Shown in pieces: positions 1-7,302 of a stretch of DNA of 51,302 nt. Both the position numbers and the translations under genes were made by a program. The first letter of the stretch is position 1. The number at the start of each line of letters is the position of its first letter. Source of the stretch: Clostridia bacterium (GTDB taxonomy: Bacteria; Bacillota; Clostridia; Oscillospirales; Acutalibacteraceae); the NCBI GenBank assembly GCA_017379935.1, contig JAFNVC010000011.1, positions 1 to 51,302 on the forward strand. The letters run 5' to 3'. The notes beneath the pieces were generated by a model that saw nothing but the letters and a program-made list of their open reading frames with translations, was not told the origin of the DNA and made no database searches.

Positions 1-69
1 GTGTTCATCTATTATTTTTCTTACAACCTCTATCTTAAATTCAGCTGTATATATTCTGTTTTTTCTCAT
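1..69 (-). mobile_element. 5' end of an IS3-family transposase OrfA (partial, runs off the window)
   Basis: Reading leftwards from an ATG at 69-67, the 23 visible codons begin MRKNRIYTAEFKIEVV. This is the usual start of IS3-family OrfA proteins, which open with a basic stretch and the 'YT-EFK-xVV' motif of a helix-turn-helix. A good ribosome binding site (AGGAG, 77-81 region) precedes it. Only the N-terminus lies in the window, so whether the element is intact cannot be judged. The outer inverted repeat at 106-116 fits as its left end. The family call is from motif recognition only. Confidence 0.6.
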
Positions 70-105
70 GTTATCACTCCTTTGTTTTACTATATCACAA
101 AAAGA

Positions 106-135
106 AAAAGTAGACACTTTTTTGTGTCTACTTTT
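106..135. repeat. 12-bp perfect inverted repeat, possibly two abutted IS ends
   Basis: AAAAGTAGACAC at 106-117 is perfectly complementary to GTGTCTACTTTT at 124-135, with six T between. It could act as a hairpin terminator. Alternatively the tips read ...TAGACA / TGTCTA..., that is, TG/CA-tipped ends of the kind IS3 elements carry, placed back to back about 8 bp apart. The second reading would make it a junction of one IS end with a remnant of another. Confidence 0.5.
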
Positions 136-194
136 AGTTTAATCTTTCATTCAGAGTGGGCGTTTTTGTTTTTATAGGGTTGTTTGTAGATTTG

Positions 195-223
195 TTGAAA
201 TGTTAATATGAATATGTTATAAT
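195..223 (+). promoter_or_regulatory. Sigma-A promoter for the orphan membrane protein gene
   Basis: The -35 box TTGAAA (195-200) and -10 box TATAAT (218-223) are separated by 17 bp. The start codon follows at 256 with AGGAGG at 241-246. Confidence 0.75.
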
Positions 224-255
224 AAATTCATTAGTGAGCGAGGAGGATTAAAGTA

Positions 256-759
256 GTGGTAGTTTACGATATTTTATACGATAGTATTTTTGACGCCCCG
301 CGTTTAATGGATGCCGTTTCAGGTGTTGTTATGTGTGCATTGTTTTTGTTATTGTTATTTTCAACAAGAAAAAGTTTTAAGAATAAAAAGATATTTTTAG
401 GAACATTAGTTTTTCTTTCTGCAATAACCATCTTCCAAAGTGTAGGATTAATCGGAGAATGGTCAGAATATAAAAATAACGATTATTTATCCGTGTATAA
501 ATCTGGTGAATATGAAGTTGTTGAGGGAAAGGTTAGTATTTTTGATAAAGAGGAAGAAGATGGTCTTACCTTTTCAGTTAACGGTGTTGAGTTTAATACT
601 ATCTCTAATGGATATAACAACAGAGGTTTTCATACAGAAGATTATGATGAGTCATTTATAACGGATGATATTATTAAAGTGTATTATATCAATAAATTGG
701 AAACTTCATATCATAACCATGGTGATAAAACAATTGTCAAAATTGAAAAAATAAATTAG
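256..759 (+). CDS. Hypothetical membrane-anchored protein, AT-rich
   Basis: A 167-residue protein starting at GTG 256, chosen because AGGAGG sits 9 bases upstream. Two hydrophobic stretches (about residues 20-37 and 46-66) suggest two membrane segments. They are followed by an acidic soluble domain containing an 'EGKVSIFD...FSVNGVEF' strand pattern and ending in 'DIIKVYYI', resembling short beta-rich domains seen in unassigned Firmicutes and Bacteroidota proteins. No function can be assigned. Its base composition is visibly more AT-rich than the glycan genes further right. It lies between an IS end and a recombinase remnant, so it is probably cargo of a mobile element. It has its own promoter and terminator, hence is monocistronic. 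Confidence 0.75.
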   Translation: MVVYDILYDSIFDAPRLMDAVSGVVMCALFLLLLFSTRKSFKNKKIFLGTLVFLSAITIFQSVGLIGEWSEYKNNDYLSVYKSGEYEVVEGKVSIFDKEEEDGLTFSVNGVEFNTISNGYNNRGFHTEDYDESFITDDIIKVYYINKLETSYHNHGDKTIVKIEKIN

Positions 760-789
760 AAAATAAATACAAGGACACTTAAAGTCTCA

Positions 790-816
790 CTCCCCGTAGC
801 CACAAACTACGGGGAG
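790..816 (+). terminator. Hairpin terminator after the orphan gene
   Basis: CTCCCCGTAG (790-799) pairs perfectly with CTACGGGGAG (807-816) around a 7-nt loop. It is followed by a weakly T-rich tail. It may also serve the recombinase remnant converging from the right. Confidence 0.65.
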
Positions 817-827
817 CTATTGTTTAT

Positions 828-986
828 TTACGCTACTTTATCAATACCCACCATAAACTGCCCAAAGTCAATATTAAATTCAAACTTAAGCTTATACCCT
901 CTGCTGACCTCAACCCGTTTAATCAAGCAATTCACAATCATTTTCTTCTTTTCAATCCTATTAAACAGGCTATAAAAGAATTCAGT
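828..986 (-). pseudogene. C-terminal remnant of a large serine recombinase
   Basis: On the minus strand the frame ending with TAA at 828-830 encodes about 52 residues, including 'FNRIEKKKMIVNCLIKRVEV' followed by SRGYKLKFEFNIDF. This is the typical C-terminal tail of Tn916/phage-type large serine recombinases, where a 'LI--IEV--GYKL-F-FN' strand pattern follows the zinc-ribbon/coiled-coil region. An in-frame stop at 987-989 and the absence of any catalytic N-terminal domain show that only the tail survives. It is a deletion scar of an integrated element. Confidence is limited by the short length. Confidence 0.6.
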
Positions 987-1216
987 TTAACTCAAAAGAA
1001 CACTATACCAAATCTACTTAGCAAAGAGTATTCACTATAGATTATTATCAGGGGTGCGTTTTCACTTGTTTCGTGAGAGCGCTTGAAAGGCATTGGGGAG
1101 GTCAAGAGTTCGATCCCCACCGTATCTGCCCCAAAAACGCTTCGAAAGCGGCTTCCGGATTTATTAACTTGTAGAGTTGATGCTTTTGTATCCTTTGCGT
1201 TGTTGCTTCAGATTTA
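987..1216. other. Intergenic stretch with no gene seen
   Basis: Apart from the tRNA-like segment at 1051-1133, this stretch carries no convincing reading frame, terminator or structured element. 1134-1216 is plain leader sequence before the promoter of the beta-helix gene. Confidence 0.5.
1073..1133 (+). other. tRNA-like 3' segment, possible attachment-site scar
   Basis: The segment holds a plausible anticodon-arm-like piece (GCGCTTGAAAGGC, 1078-1090). A GAGTTCGATC T-loop-like motif at 1106-1115 follows, and it ends in GCCCCA at 1128-1133, as a CCA-ending tRNA 3' terminus would. The T-stem does not pair properly and there is no matching 5' acceptor half (expected to begin GGCAGAT) upstream, so it is not a functional tRNA. 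Such 3' fragments are commonly left as att duplications by integrating elements. The serine recombinase remnant alongside supports that reading, although serine recombinases do not usually target tRNA genes. Confidence 0.35.
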
Positions 1217-1245
1217 TTGAAAAGTTCATATGCTTCTGATATAAT
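1217..1245 (+). promoter_or_regulatory. Sigma-A promoter for the GH110-like gene
   Basis: TTGAAA (1217-1222) and TATAAT (1240-1245) are 17 bp apart. The ATG follows at 1281, preceded by AAAGGAAG. Confidence 0.8.
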
Positions 1246-1280
1246 TATCTCGATAAATGATAATTTGAAAGGAAGATTCT

Positions 1281-3140
1281 ATGCTTTTGAAAATAGTTTC
1301 GTTTATTGCTTCAATAGTGCTGCTGTTTACTTCTTCAGTAACGATGCCTGATAAATCCGAAGCGCTTGCAGAAGTGCTTGACAGCTTAAGTGAAAACAGA
1401 ACGGCGGATGAGATAAATGGTGCAGGCGGAACAAAATTCTATATTCTGCGACCGAAAAGTGCTTCGCTCAATGAGGTTAATGCAGCTGCATTTGGATTTT
1501 CGGAAAGCAACGAGGATAATTACGCCGCTTTTCAGAGTGCGCTTGACTACTGCTCACAACATCCTCAGACAAAACTTGTTATTGATACGGGAACATACTA
1601 TTTCAAAAACATCAACGGACTTGATGCCAATAATTGTACAGATTTGTTGATTGAAGGAAATGATGCGACATTTATTTTTTCATCAACCGGTTATAAATTT
1701 TTTATAAGAAACAGTGATTGTGTTGAAATCCGCGACCTTAATTTTGACTGGAACTGGAAGGAAAGCCCTCTGGCATCGGTTGTCACCGTTCAGAACAGCA
1801 ATGCCGATACTCACACGCTTGATCTCGTTTTCAAGGATGCGGAATACTGCGATGAGAATAACTGTCTGATGGCAATTACTCAATGTGACCCCGAAACATA
1901 TACATTCGGTGCTAAATATTCATCAAAAGAAAGTTATCTTTATCAGGATGCAACGAGCATAAAATCCGTTCAGAAGATTGCGGATAATACCCTGCGCGTT
2001 GCGCATAACGGCTGTATGGATAATTTCGGGAATGGTGAAACATACATACTCAGACATTTCGTCTATGACGGGACAATTTTCAGCATCAGAAATCATAGCA
2101 GGAATGTAACTTTTGACAATGTCAGCATTTACGGAAGTCCCGGTATGGCATATATTTGTGAGGATAATTGTTCGCATTTTCAGATTATCAACAGCTTTAT
2201 CGGCGTTAACCCTGAATACAAAGACAAAAGATGTGTATCCTTGACTGCTGATGCTATTCACATTGTTAATACCGATGGTTGCTTCAATATTTCGGGCTGT
2301 GACATAAGCGGAATGGGGGACGATGCGGTTAATGTTCATGACGGCCTTGGCTATGTTTCGGCAGTAAACGGTAACACTATCACTCTTATTGCTTCAGCGA
2401 TGAGATTAAGCGAAGGCGATGTTCTTGCATTTAAAAATAAAAAGTTTGAAAAAACAGAATTTACTGCGAAAATTGTTTCCGTGAAAGCACTTGAAGGAAT
2501 AACTAAAGAGGTTGTTGTTGAAAATTTACCTGAAGGTGTTTCGGAAGGCTTCGTAGCCTGCAGTACGGAATGTGACAGCAGCAATTATGTTATCAGAAAT
2601 AATTATTTTCACGAAAACAGAGCGAGAGGTTTGCTGCTTCAATCCTCAAACGGACTTTGCGAGAATAACCGATTTTATAAAACCATGGCACAGGCAATAA
2701 AGGTTGTTATGGATATTGAGCCCACTCTCTGGCAGGAGGGCACGGGAGTTGATAACCTGATAATCCGCAATAACACCTTTGAAAAGTGTAATTACAGCGA
2801 TTGGGGTTCTCTGATTGAAATCGGCACAAATATTGCAGGCAACAGTGCAGAAACAGCCGTTTTTACGAATGTTGAAATAAGTTCAAACAAGTTTACGGAT
2901 ATTTCGTCAACGCTGCTCAGAGCGGATAATATAAATGCTTTTGCTTTCTGTAATAACACGATTGACACAGGTGAATTCTTTGATAAAAATTCAATTCAGG
3001 GCAGAGTTCAGTTCGGAAAATATTGTTCAAACATAACCTATAAGGATAATACTTTTGTAAGCAGTGGATTTTTACGCTTCAAAGAAATTGCAAAAGCAGA
3101 TAATATTTATGTCTGGGCTCAAATCAATTCACAGCTCTGA
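1281..3140 (+). CDS. Exported right-handed beta-helix glycosidase, GH110-like
   Basis: 619 residues with an N-terminal hydrophobic signal/anchor (residues 3-20) and no sorting motif, so likely released or membrane-held outside the cell. The rest is a parallel beta-helix. Signature features of GH110 (exo-alpha-1,3-galactosidases acting on blood-group-B-type and linear alpha-Gal structures) are visible in order: 'DAIHIVNTDGC', the acidic GDDAVNVH (Asp347-Asp348), NRARGLLLQ (from Asn446), and a late 'FEKCNY' helix rung. GH110 is the best call from motifs. A generic NosD/pectate-lyase-like helix is the alternative, because overall identity cannot be measured here. Monocistronic with its own promoter. 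It has no adjacent transporter, and its downstream neighbour is a broken gene. Confidence 0.7.
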   Translation: MLLKIVSFIASIVLLFTSSVTMPDKSEALAEVLDSLSENRTADEINGAGGTKFYILRPKSASLNEVNAAAFGFSESNEDNYAAFQSALDYCSQHPQTKLVIDTGTYYFKNINGLDANNCTDLLIEGNDATFIFSSTGYKFFIRNSDCVEIRDLNFDWNWKESPLASVVTVQNSNADTHTLDLVFKDAEYCDENNCLMAITQCDPETYTFGAKYSSKESYLYQDATSIKSVQKIADNTLRVAHNGCMDNFGNGETYILRHFVYDGTIFSIRNHSRNVTFDNVSIYGSPGMAYICEDNCSHFQIINSFIGVNPEYKDKRCVSLTADAIHIVNTDGCFNISGCDISGMGDDAVNVHDGLGYVSAVNGNTITLIASAMRLSEGDVLAFKNKKFEKTEFTAKIVSVKALEGITKEVVVENLPEGVSEGFVACSTECDSSNYVIRNNYFHENRARGLLLQSSNGLCENNRFYKTMAQAIKVVMDIEPTLWQEGTGVDNLIIRNNTFEKCNYSDWGSLIEIGTNIAGNSAETAVFTNVEISSNKFTDISSTLLRADNINAFAFCNNTIDTGEFFDKNSIQGRVQFGKYCSNITYKDNTFVSSGFLRFKEIAKADNIYVWAQINSQL

Positions 3141-3170
3141 ACCAACATTTAATAAATTATAAAAAATTCA

Positions 3171-3377
3171 GCTGAAGAATAACCGTAAAACGATTGACGA
3201 AAAAAATCTTATGGTGCGGACTCGTGCCGATAATTATCCCGATTTCAGCGATGAACAGTATGCTTATACCGATGCTTGCGGCTCGCATATCATTACAACC
3301 GATTACCCGCCGCGCTCCGTAAGGCTCAGGAGCATACCTACGACTTTGACGGCTATACGGTTAAGCTTCTCAGATAA
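3171..3377 (+). pseudogene. C-terminal remnant of a Ca2+-dependent PI-PLC-like protein, frameshifted
   Basis: The frame from about 3171 reads 'DEKNLMVRTRADNYPDF' and then 'DACGSHIITTDYPPRSV', the C-terminal signature (RTRAD ... STDYP) of secreted calcium-dependent phosphatidylinositol phospholipase C-like proteins. Around 3325-3335 one base is missing. The continuation AQEHTYDFDGYTVKLLR, ending at TAA 3375-3377, lies in another frame. There is no N-terminal catalytic half upstream, so this is a truncated and frameshifted relic. It lost its 5' part, probably by replacement with the upstream gene or by deletion. Confidence 0.65.
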
Positions 3378-3383
3378 AAAACG

Positions 3384-3419
3384 ACACCCTTGTAAATCGA
3401 AAGTGATTTGCAAGGGTGT
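3384..3419. terminator. Bidirectional terminator between the PI-PLC relic and the vanY-like gene
   Basis: A 15-bp stem with one wobble pair (ACACCCTTG... 3384-3398 with GATTTGCAAGGGTGT 3405-3419). It is flanked by A-rich sequence on the left and T-rich on the right. It therefore works for the minus-strand operon that ends at 3429. Confidence 0.85.
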
Positions 3420-3428
3420 TTTTGCATT

Positions 3429-4118
3429 TTAATTCAGTTCTTCAATATATTCTTCGAGACAAATTCCTTTTTCGTACATTTCCGCCGCGGCGGACTTGCC
3501 GACGTAGCGATAGTGCCACGGCTCGTAGATTATGCCCGTGATTTCCGTTTTATCGGCAGGGTAGCGGTTGATAAAGCCGTATTTATGCGCGTTTTTTGCC
3601 AACCAACCGTAAACATCCTCCGCCTTGCATTTTTCCTCGTCAGCGTTGATGTCAACCGCGATGCCGAGCTGATGCTCGCTTGTTCCGGGAACGGCGACCC
3701 ACTTTTCGGCAAGCTCCTTTGCCTCCTCGGGGGATTTACCCTCGGCTTCGTAAGCCTTGCGCTTCTGCTCGGCAGAGGTTCTGTAGCCGTGTGCAACATA
3801 AAGTGCAAGACCCGTTGCACGCGCATCGTCGAACATCTGCTGCAGCTCGGGATAGATGCGCTCGTCAACCCTCTCGCCGTTGGAGAGCTTGAGGAGCGTT
3901 ACCTCGTAATCCTCGGGTATGTAGTGATCTCTGTTGACAAGAATCAGCTCCCACCCGTGCTCTGTCGTTGCATAGGTCCGGGTATCGGGCGTCTTGAACA
4001 GCCTCGGGAAAACCGCACCGCTCGCCGCTATAAGGAAGGTGACAACAAAAATGGTTATCACGAGCAGGACTGCGCGCAGGAATTTTCTGTTTTTCTTTTT
4101 ATTCTTAGCCATTCGCAT
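3429..4118 (-). CDS. VanY-like D-alanyl-D-alanine carboxypeptidase (peptidase M15)
   Basis: Membrane-anchored zinc carboxypeptidase that would trim the terminal D-Ala from peptidoglycan stem peptides outside the membrane. A basic N-terminus and one hydrophobic segment (about residues 12-31 from the MAKN methionine) anchor it. The M15B metal motif is complete: SEHQLGIAVDIN gives His147 and Asp154, and EPWHY gives Glu197 and His200 (same numbering). HGYRTSAEQ is also typical. The start is uncertain (GTG 4121, ATG 4118 or ATG 4112), with only weak ribosome-binding sequence. The start overlaps the stop of the upstream gene, so translation is probably coupled. Last gene of the GntR/ABC operon, which points to an envelope-stress role. 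Confidence 0.85.
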   Translation of the reverse strand: MRMAKNKKKNRKFLRAVLLVITIFVVTFLIAASGAVFPRLFKTPDTRTYATTEHGWELILVNRDHYIPEDYEVTLLKLSNGERVDERIYPELQQMFDDARATGLALYVAHGYRTSAEQKRKAYEAEGKSPEEAKELAEKWVAVPGTSEHQLGIAVDINADEEKCKAEDVYGWLAKNAHKYGFINRYPADKTEITGIIYEPWHYRYVGKSAAAEMYEKGICLEEYIEELN

Positions 4119-4674
4119 CACTCAAAGGTAAATAATCATAGTTGTTAACATCTTTCAGCAAAACCCGACATTCATAAGTGTCGGTGTGTGTTCTGCCCGA
4201 TTCGTCAACGTCGGGCTCGGTGATAACCTGCTTACAGTCCGCGTACCATTCTCCGTCAATTTTCAGAAAATCAATATAAATGTGCATATCGGTGATATGC
4301 CACCAGTTTGTATTGAAATAGTTGAATTTAAAATCAAAGGGCTCGAGTGCGAGGAAGATTTCATCATAATCCGCCATAATGTAAAGAGCCTTGGATCTGA
4401 CGATAAATCCGATGTCATATGTTCCGTATTTACTGCCGCGGATTTTGAATTTACCCCTATCCTTGCCCGGTACAACTGTTTTTTCGTCTTCATAACTGTA
4501 GTACCGCTCTTCACATCTGACCCGTTCGCCGTTATAGCTTACGGTATAATTCACAGTGAATCGGTCGAAGGGATAGACGCGGTAATATATCGGCTTGACC
4601 GTATACACAAGCACGCATACGATAAGCAACGCCGCCGCGGCAATTACTGATTTTTTGATTTTCTTCTTTTTCAT
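4105..4674 (-). CDS. Hypothetical single-pass exported protein
   Basis: About 189 residues. I chose ATG 4674 because GGTGG lies just upstream; an upstream GTG at 4686 is possible. A lysine-rich N-terminus and a hydrophobic segment (residues 8-26) place the aromatic, beta-rich remainder outside the membrane. I recognise no family. It lies between a large ABC permease (9 bp upstream of the longer start) and the vanY-like gene it overlaps, so it is cotranscribed and may be an accessory subunit of the exporter system. Confidence 0.7.
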   Translation of the reverse strand: MKKKKIKKSVIAAAALLIVCVLVYTVKPIYYRVYPFDRFTVNYTVSYNGERVRCEERYYSYEDEKTVVPGKDRGKFKIRGSKYGTYDIGFIVRSKALYIMADYDEIFLALEPFDFKFNYFNTNWWHITDMHIYIDFLKIDGEWYADCKQVITEPDVDESGRTHTDTYECRVLLKDVNNYDYLPLSDANG

Positions 4675-4694
4675 TCTTACCACCACAGAAGAGC

Positions 4695-7172
4695 TTATTT
4701 TGAATTCCGCACCATTACCGTCGCAACAGAGCCGTCGTTATATGTGATTTCCATAACCCTGCTGTCACTTGCACAATATCCGAAAACGACACCCTCACCG
4801 AGGAGCTTTTCTATCTGATTCTGATCCGTGATATCGTTATGAATCTGGTCGAAAAGACGGTAGTAATAAACCGGATCCTTATTATCCCTGATCCATTGTG
4901 CCATCTGCTCGCTCGTCCAGTATGCGCCGTAGAAAATCGGATAAACCGCAGAGTTTTCATAATTTCCGTCGCAAAGCTCTGCCATGGTTGCGAGCTTAAC
5001 GGATTTTACGTCCTTTGCCGTGAGTGTTCTTTCAAAGTGCTTGAGAAGATCGTGCTCAGTAAGGTAAGCGACGGTATTCTTCATTGCCTTTGTGACAACA
5101 ACCGTTTTGATGTCGAAGGAGTTTATGTTCCACGAGGTTTCGTGCGCAGTGCCGTCGGGCGCGTTAATGCTGTCGTCCTCTTCAATTATCTTATCATCCT
5201 CCACCGTAACTGATTCGATTCCGTTGAAAATATTTACATAATCACTCCACGATTCGTAATTTGAATCGCTCAGACCGAAGGATAAAATACCGATTTCGTC
5301 CTCAGCGGAATGGTTGAAATACTGGTTTGCGCTCATATTTTTGATGTCCGTGATGATAGCGTCGTAAAGCTCTCTGTCTATGTAGCCGAGCTTGTAGCCC
5401 TGGCTCATATCTGTCGGGAAGAGGTAGCACGGCTGCTGTGCAAGGTAGGAAAGCGTTTCGTTGGTATGGGTGAAGGCCTCGTTACCCTCGTAGTAAGGGT
5501 ATACCTGACCGTACACCTCGGTATAGCCGTCTATATCAAGATAGCCCTCCTCGTCTGCTCCGATAACCAGCTGCTGATTGTACTCGAAGCCTAAATCCCT
5601 GCTGAGGTAATTGAACAGCCTTTGATTGAATTCATCGCTGTCATTGAGAGTCAGAAGCTTAAGCGTCGTACCCTCCGTAGCCTCCGTGTAATAGCGGGTG
5701 AAGGTCTTTCCGTTCTTGAGTGTGTAAGAAATGATTATTTCAGAGGCGCAGGAATGTGCGCCGTTGTTCTTTATTTTACCGTCACGGATAAAACTCTCGT
5801 GAATTTCGAGCACCTTTTCGATATCCTGATAATCTGAATATATAATTTCGGGTATTCTGTATTCCCTTGCGTATATTGAACCGTCAATATCAGGGTAAAT
5901 AGCATCGTAATTTACTGAGGTGACCTTGAGTGCATATTCCGAGGAGCCTGAAAAGCTCTCGTCAAGGAATTTATAATAGGGTGAAGCGACCGAAACGCTT
6001 TTAATGTCATCAGCCTTCGGGAGTTTTGACGAATAGCCGAAAAGTCCGAAGCTGAATACCATAAACACGGCTGCGAGTGCCATAGCGTAGGCGGGGAAGC
6101 GGTTGAGTGATTGCTTGAGCTCCTTGCCGCGCTTGTAGCCGAAAACGAGCTTGAATATGATGTAAGCGGCAACGAAGGTGCACGCACACGCGAGATATGT
6201 CAGGAAATTTGCGTCGCCGTGACGTGTTCCGAGTATATAAAGCCCGATGATGTACGAGGCGTAAAAGCCGACAACAGCGCCGACGATTTCATTCATACCT
6301 CTTGCGCGTCCCCACGTACCGCAGATTTCGTTACGGCGCTTTTTAAAGCCGAGGTAACCCAGAGCAATGATAACTGCGGAATAAACCGCACACATAATAA
6401 TTCCCGACCAGTAGATAAAGCTGATTTTTTCGTTACTGCTTATCTCGAAATACGATGTCATAACGCTTTGATAGAGGTTTTTAAAAACCTCGAACGGATT
6501 TGCCCAGTTCCAGTCTGAGATAACCTCGTAATCAGAGCCGGGGATAGCAGCACCGTGTGTGAACTGCCAGAAGGTGTTTGCAAGAAAGGCCTTAAGCACC
6601 ATCGGGAAAAGTGCCAGAATAAAAGTGAAGAGGATTCCCTCGATAACGTTACCCGTGTTCGCCATAACGGCAGAGCTGAGCGTAAATGCGAGCACATAAA
6701 CCGCAAGGTAAGACAGCATCGTGAACGCCGCCATAACGAAGAAGCGTCCGTTGACAATGAAATTACCCGAAACGTTCGCGATCGTTTCGATAACTCCTGC
6801 AAGGGTTAATGAAACAGCCATCGGCACGATACCGCCGAGGATTCTTGCAAAGTAAATTTCGCTTTTCTTCATACCGAGCGAGAAAATAACGTTTGACTGC
6901 TTCTTGCTCCAGGCGAAGCTGAAGCACAGCACGGCGTTGAGCATACCGGCACCGAGGAATGCGAGGTTAGCGAAATCCTCAATACCGCCGGAGCGCAGAT
7001 CGTCGAAGAAGTGCGCTGTATCGTAAATGTAGTCCGGCTCGAAAGAAGCGTAGCCGAAAGCCGTAAAGAGCATAAAGCACAGGAATGCACATATCGCCAT
7101 AACCGATGACGGTAGCATCGTCTGGCGTAACATCGCCGTAAATTGCTTGCGGCTGTTAGGTTTAAGATTCAT
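4695..7172 (-). CDS. Large ABC-2-type permease, second of a tandem pair
   Basis: 825 residues. The N-terminal half has about six membrane segments and a conserved cytosolic loop 'FAWSKKQSNVIFSLGMKKSE'. A further set of segments lies between residues 265 and 375, followed by a roughly 430-residue extracytoplasmic C-terminal domain ending 'VFGYCASDSRVMEITYNDG'. It is clearly homologous along its whole length to the neighbouring 797-residue permease, so the two arose by duplication and may form a heterodimer served by the single ATPase. ATG 7172 is preceded by GGGAGGAAA. The architecture matches the large permeases that accompany YtrA-type GntR regulators in Clostridia. Substrate unknown; cell-envelope antibiotics or lipid-linked compounds are plausible. 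Confidence 0.85.
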   Translation of the reverse strand: MNLKPNSRKQFTAMLRQTMLPSSVMAICAFLCFMLFTAFGYASFEPDYIYDTAHFFDDLRSGGIEDFANLAFLGAGMLNAVLCFSFAWSKKQSNVIFSLGMKKSEIYFARILGGIVPMAVSLTLAGVIETIANVSGNFIVNGRFFVMAAFTMLSYLAVYVLAFTLSSAVMANTGNVIEGILFTFILALFPMVLKAFLANTFWQFTHGAAIPGSDYEVISDWNWANPFEVFKNLYQSVMTSYFEISSNEKISFIYWSGIIMCAVYSAVIIALGYLGFKKRRNEICGTWGRARGMNEIVGAVVGFYASYIIGLYILGTRHGDANFLTYLACACTFVAAYIIFKLVFGYKRGKELKQSLNRFPAYAMALAAVFMVFSFGLFGYSSKLPKADDIKSVSVASPYYKFLDESFSGSSEYALKVTSVNYDAIYPDIDGSIYAREYRIPEIIYSDYQDIEKVLEIHESFIRDGKIKNNGAHSCASEIIISYTLKNGKTFTRYYTEATEGTTLKLLTLNDSDEFNQRLFNYLSRDLGFEYNQQLVIGADEEGYLDIDGYTEVYGQVYPYYEGNEAFTHTNETLSYLAQQPCYLFPTDMSQGYKLGYIDRELYDAIITDIKNMSANQYFNHSAEDEIGILSFGLSDSNYESWSDYVNIFNGIESVTVEDDKIIEEDDSINAPDGTAHETSWNINSFDIKTVVVTKAMKNTVAYLTEHDLLKHFERTLTAKDVKSVKLATMAELCDGNYENSAVYPIFYGAYWTSEQMAQWIRDNKDPVYYYRLFDQIHNDITDQNQIEKLLGEGVVFGYCASDSRVMEITYNDGSVATVMVRNSK

Positions 7173-7192
7173 ATTTTTTCCTCCCTTGTGTT

Positions 7193-7246
7193 ACAGCCTT
7201 CCCCTTGAGGGGAAGGGGGACCGCTTGCGGTGGATGAGGTGGCAAA
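7193..7246. repeat. Double-hairpin intergenic repeat of a type common in Clostridia
   Basis: CCTTCCCC-TTGA-GGGGAAGG (7197-7216) is followed at once by ACCGC-TT-GCGGT (7220-7231) and then GGATGAGGTGGCAAA. I recognise this GC-rich 'CCTTCCCC...GGATGAGGTGG' arrangement as a dispersed, REP-like repeat of gut Firmicutes, but only one copy is in the window. It lies between the two permease genes and may influence mRNA stability there. Confidence 0.55.
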
Positions 7247-7302
7247 CTCCAATTTAATGAACTAACTTCGTCACGGCTTGCTCCCGTAAAATAATCGGAA
7301 TT

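Noticed and set aside
54-145. Riboswitch or attenuator before the orphan gene
   Set aside because: The only structure is the simple IS-end or terminator inverted repeat; the promoter of the gene lies downstream of it.
1073-1133. Functional tRNA gene
   Set aside because: No 5' acceptor half and the T-stem does not pair; only a tRNA-like 3' piece.
1923-2339. Minus-strand frame inside the GH110-like gene
   Set aside because: Shadow of a well-supported plus-strand gene; no motif or start context.
3408-4148. 246-codon plus-strand frame
   Set aside because: Runs opposite to the vanY-like gene, starts inside the terminator and shows no protein motif.
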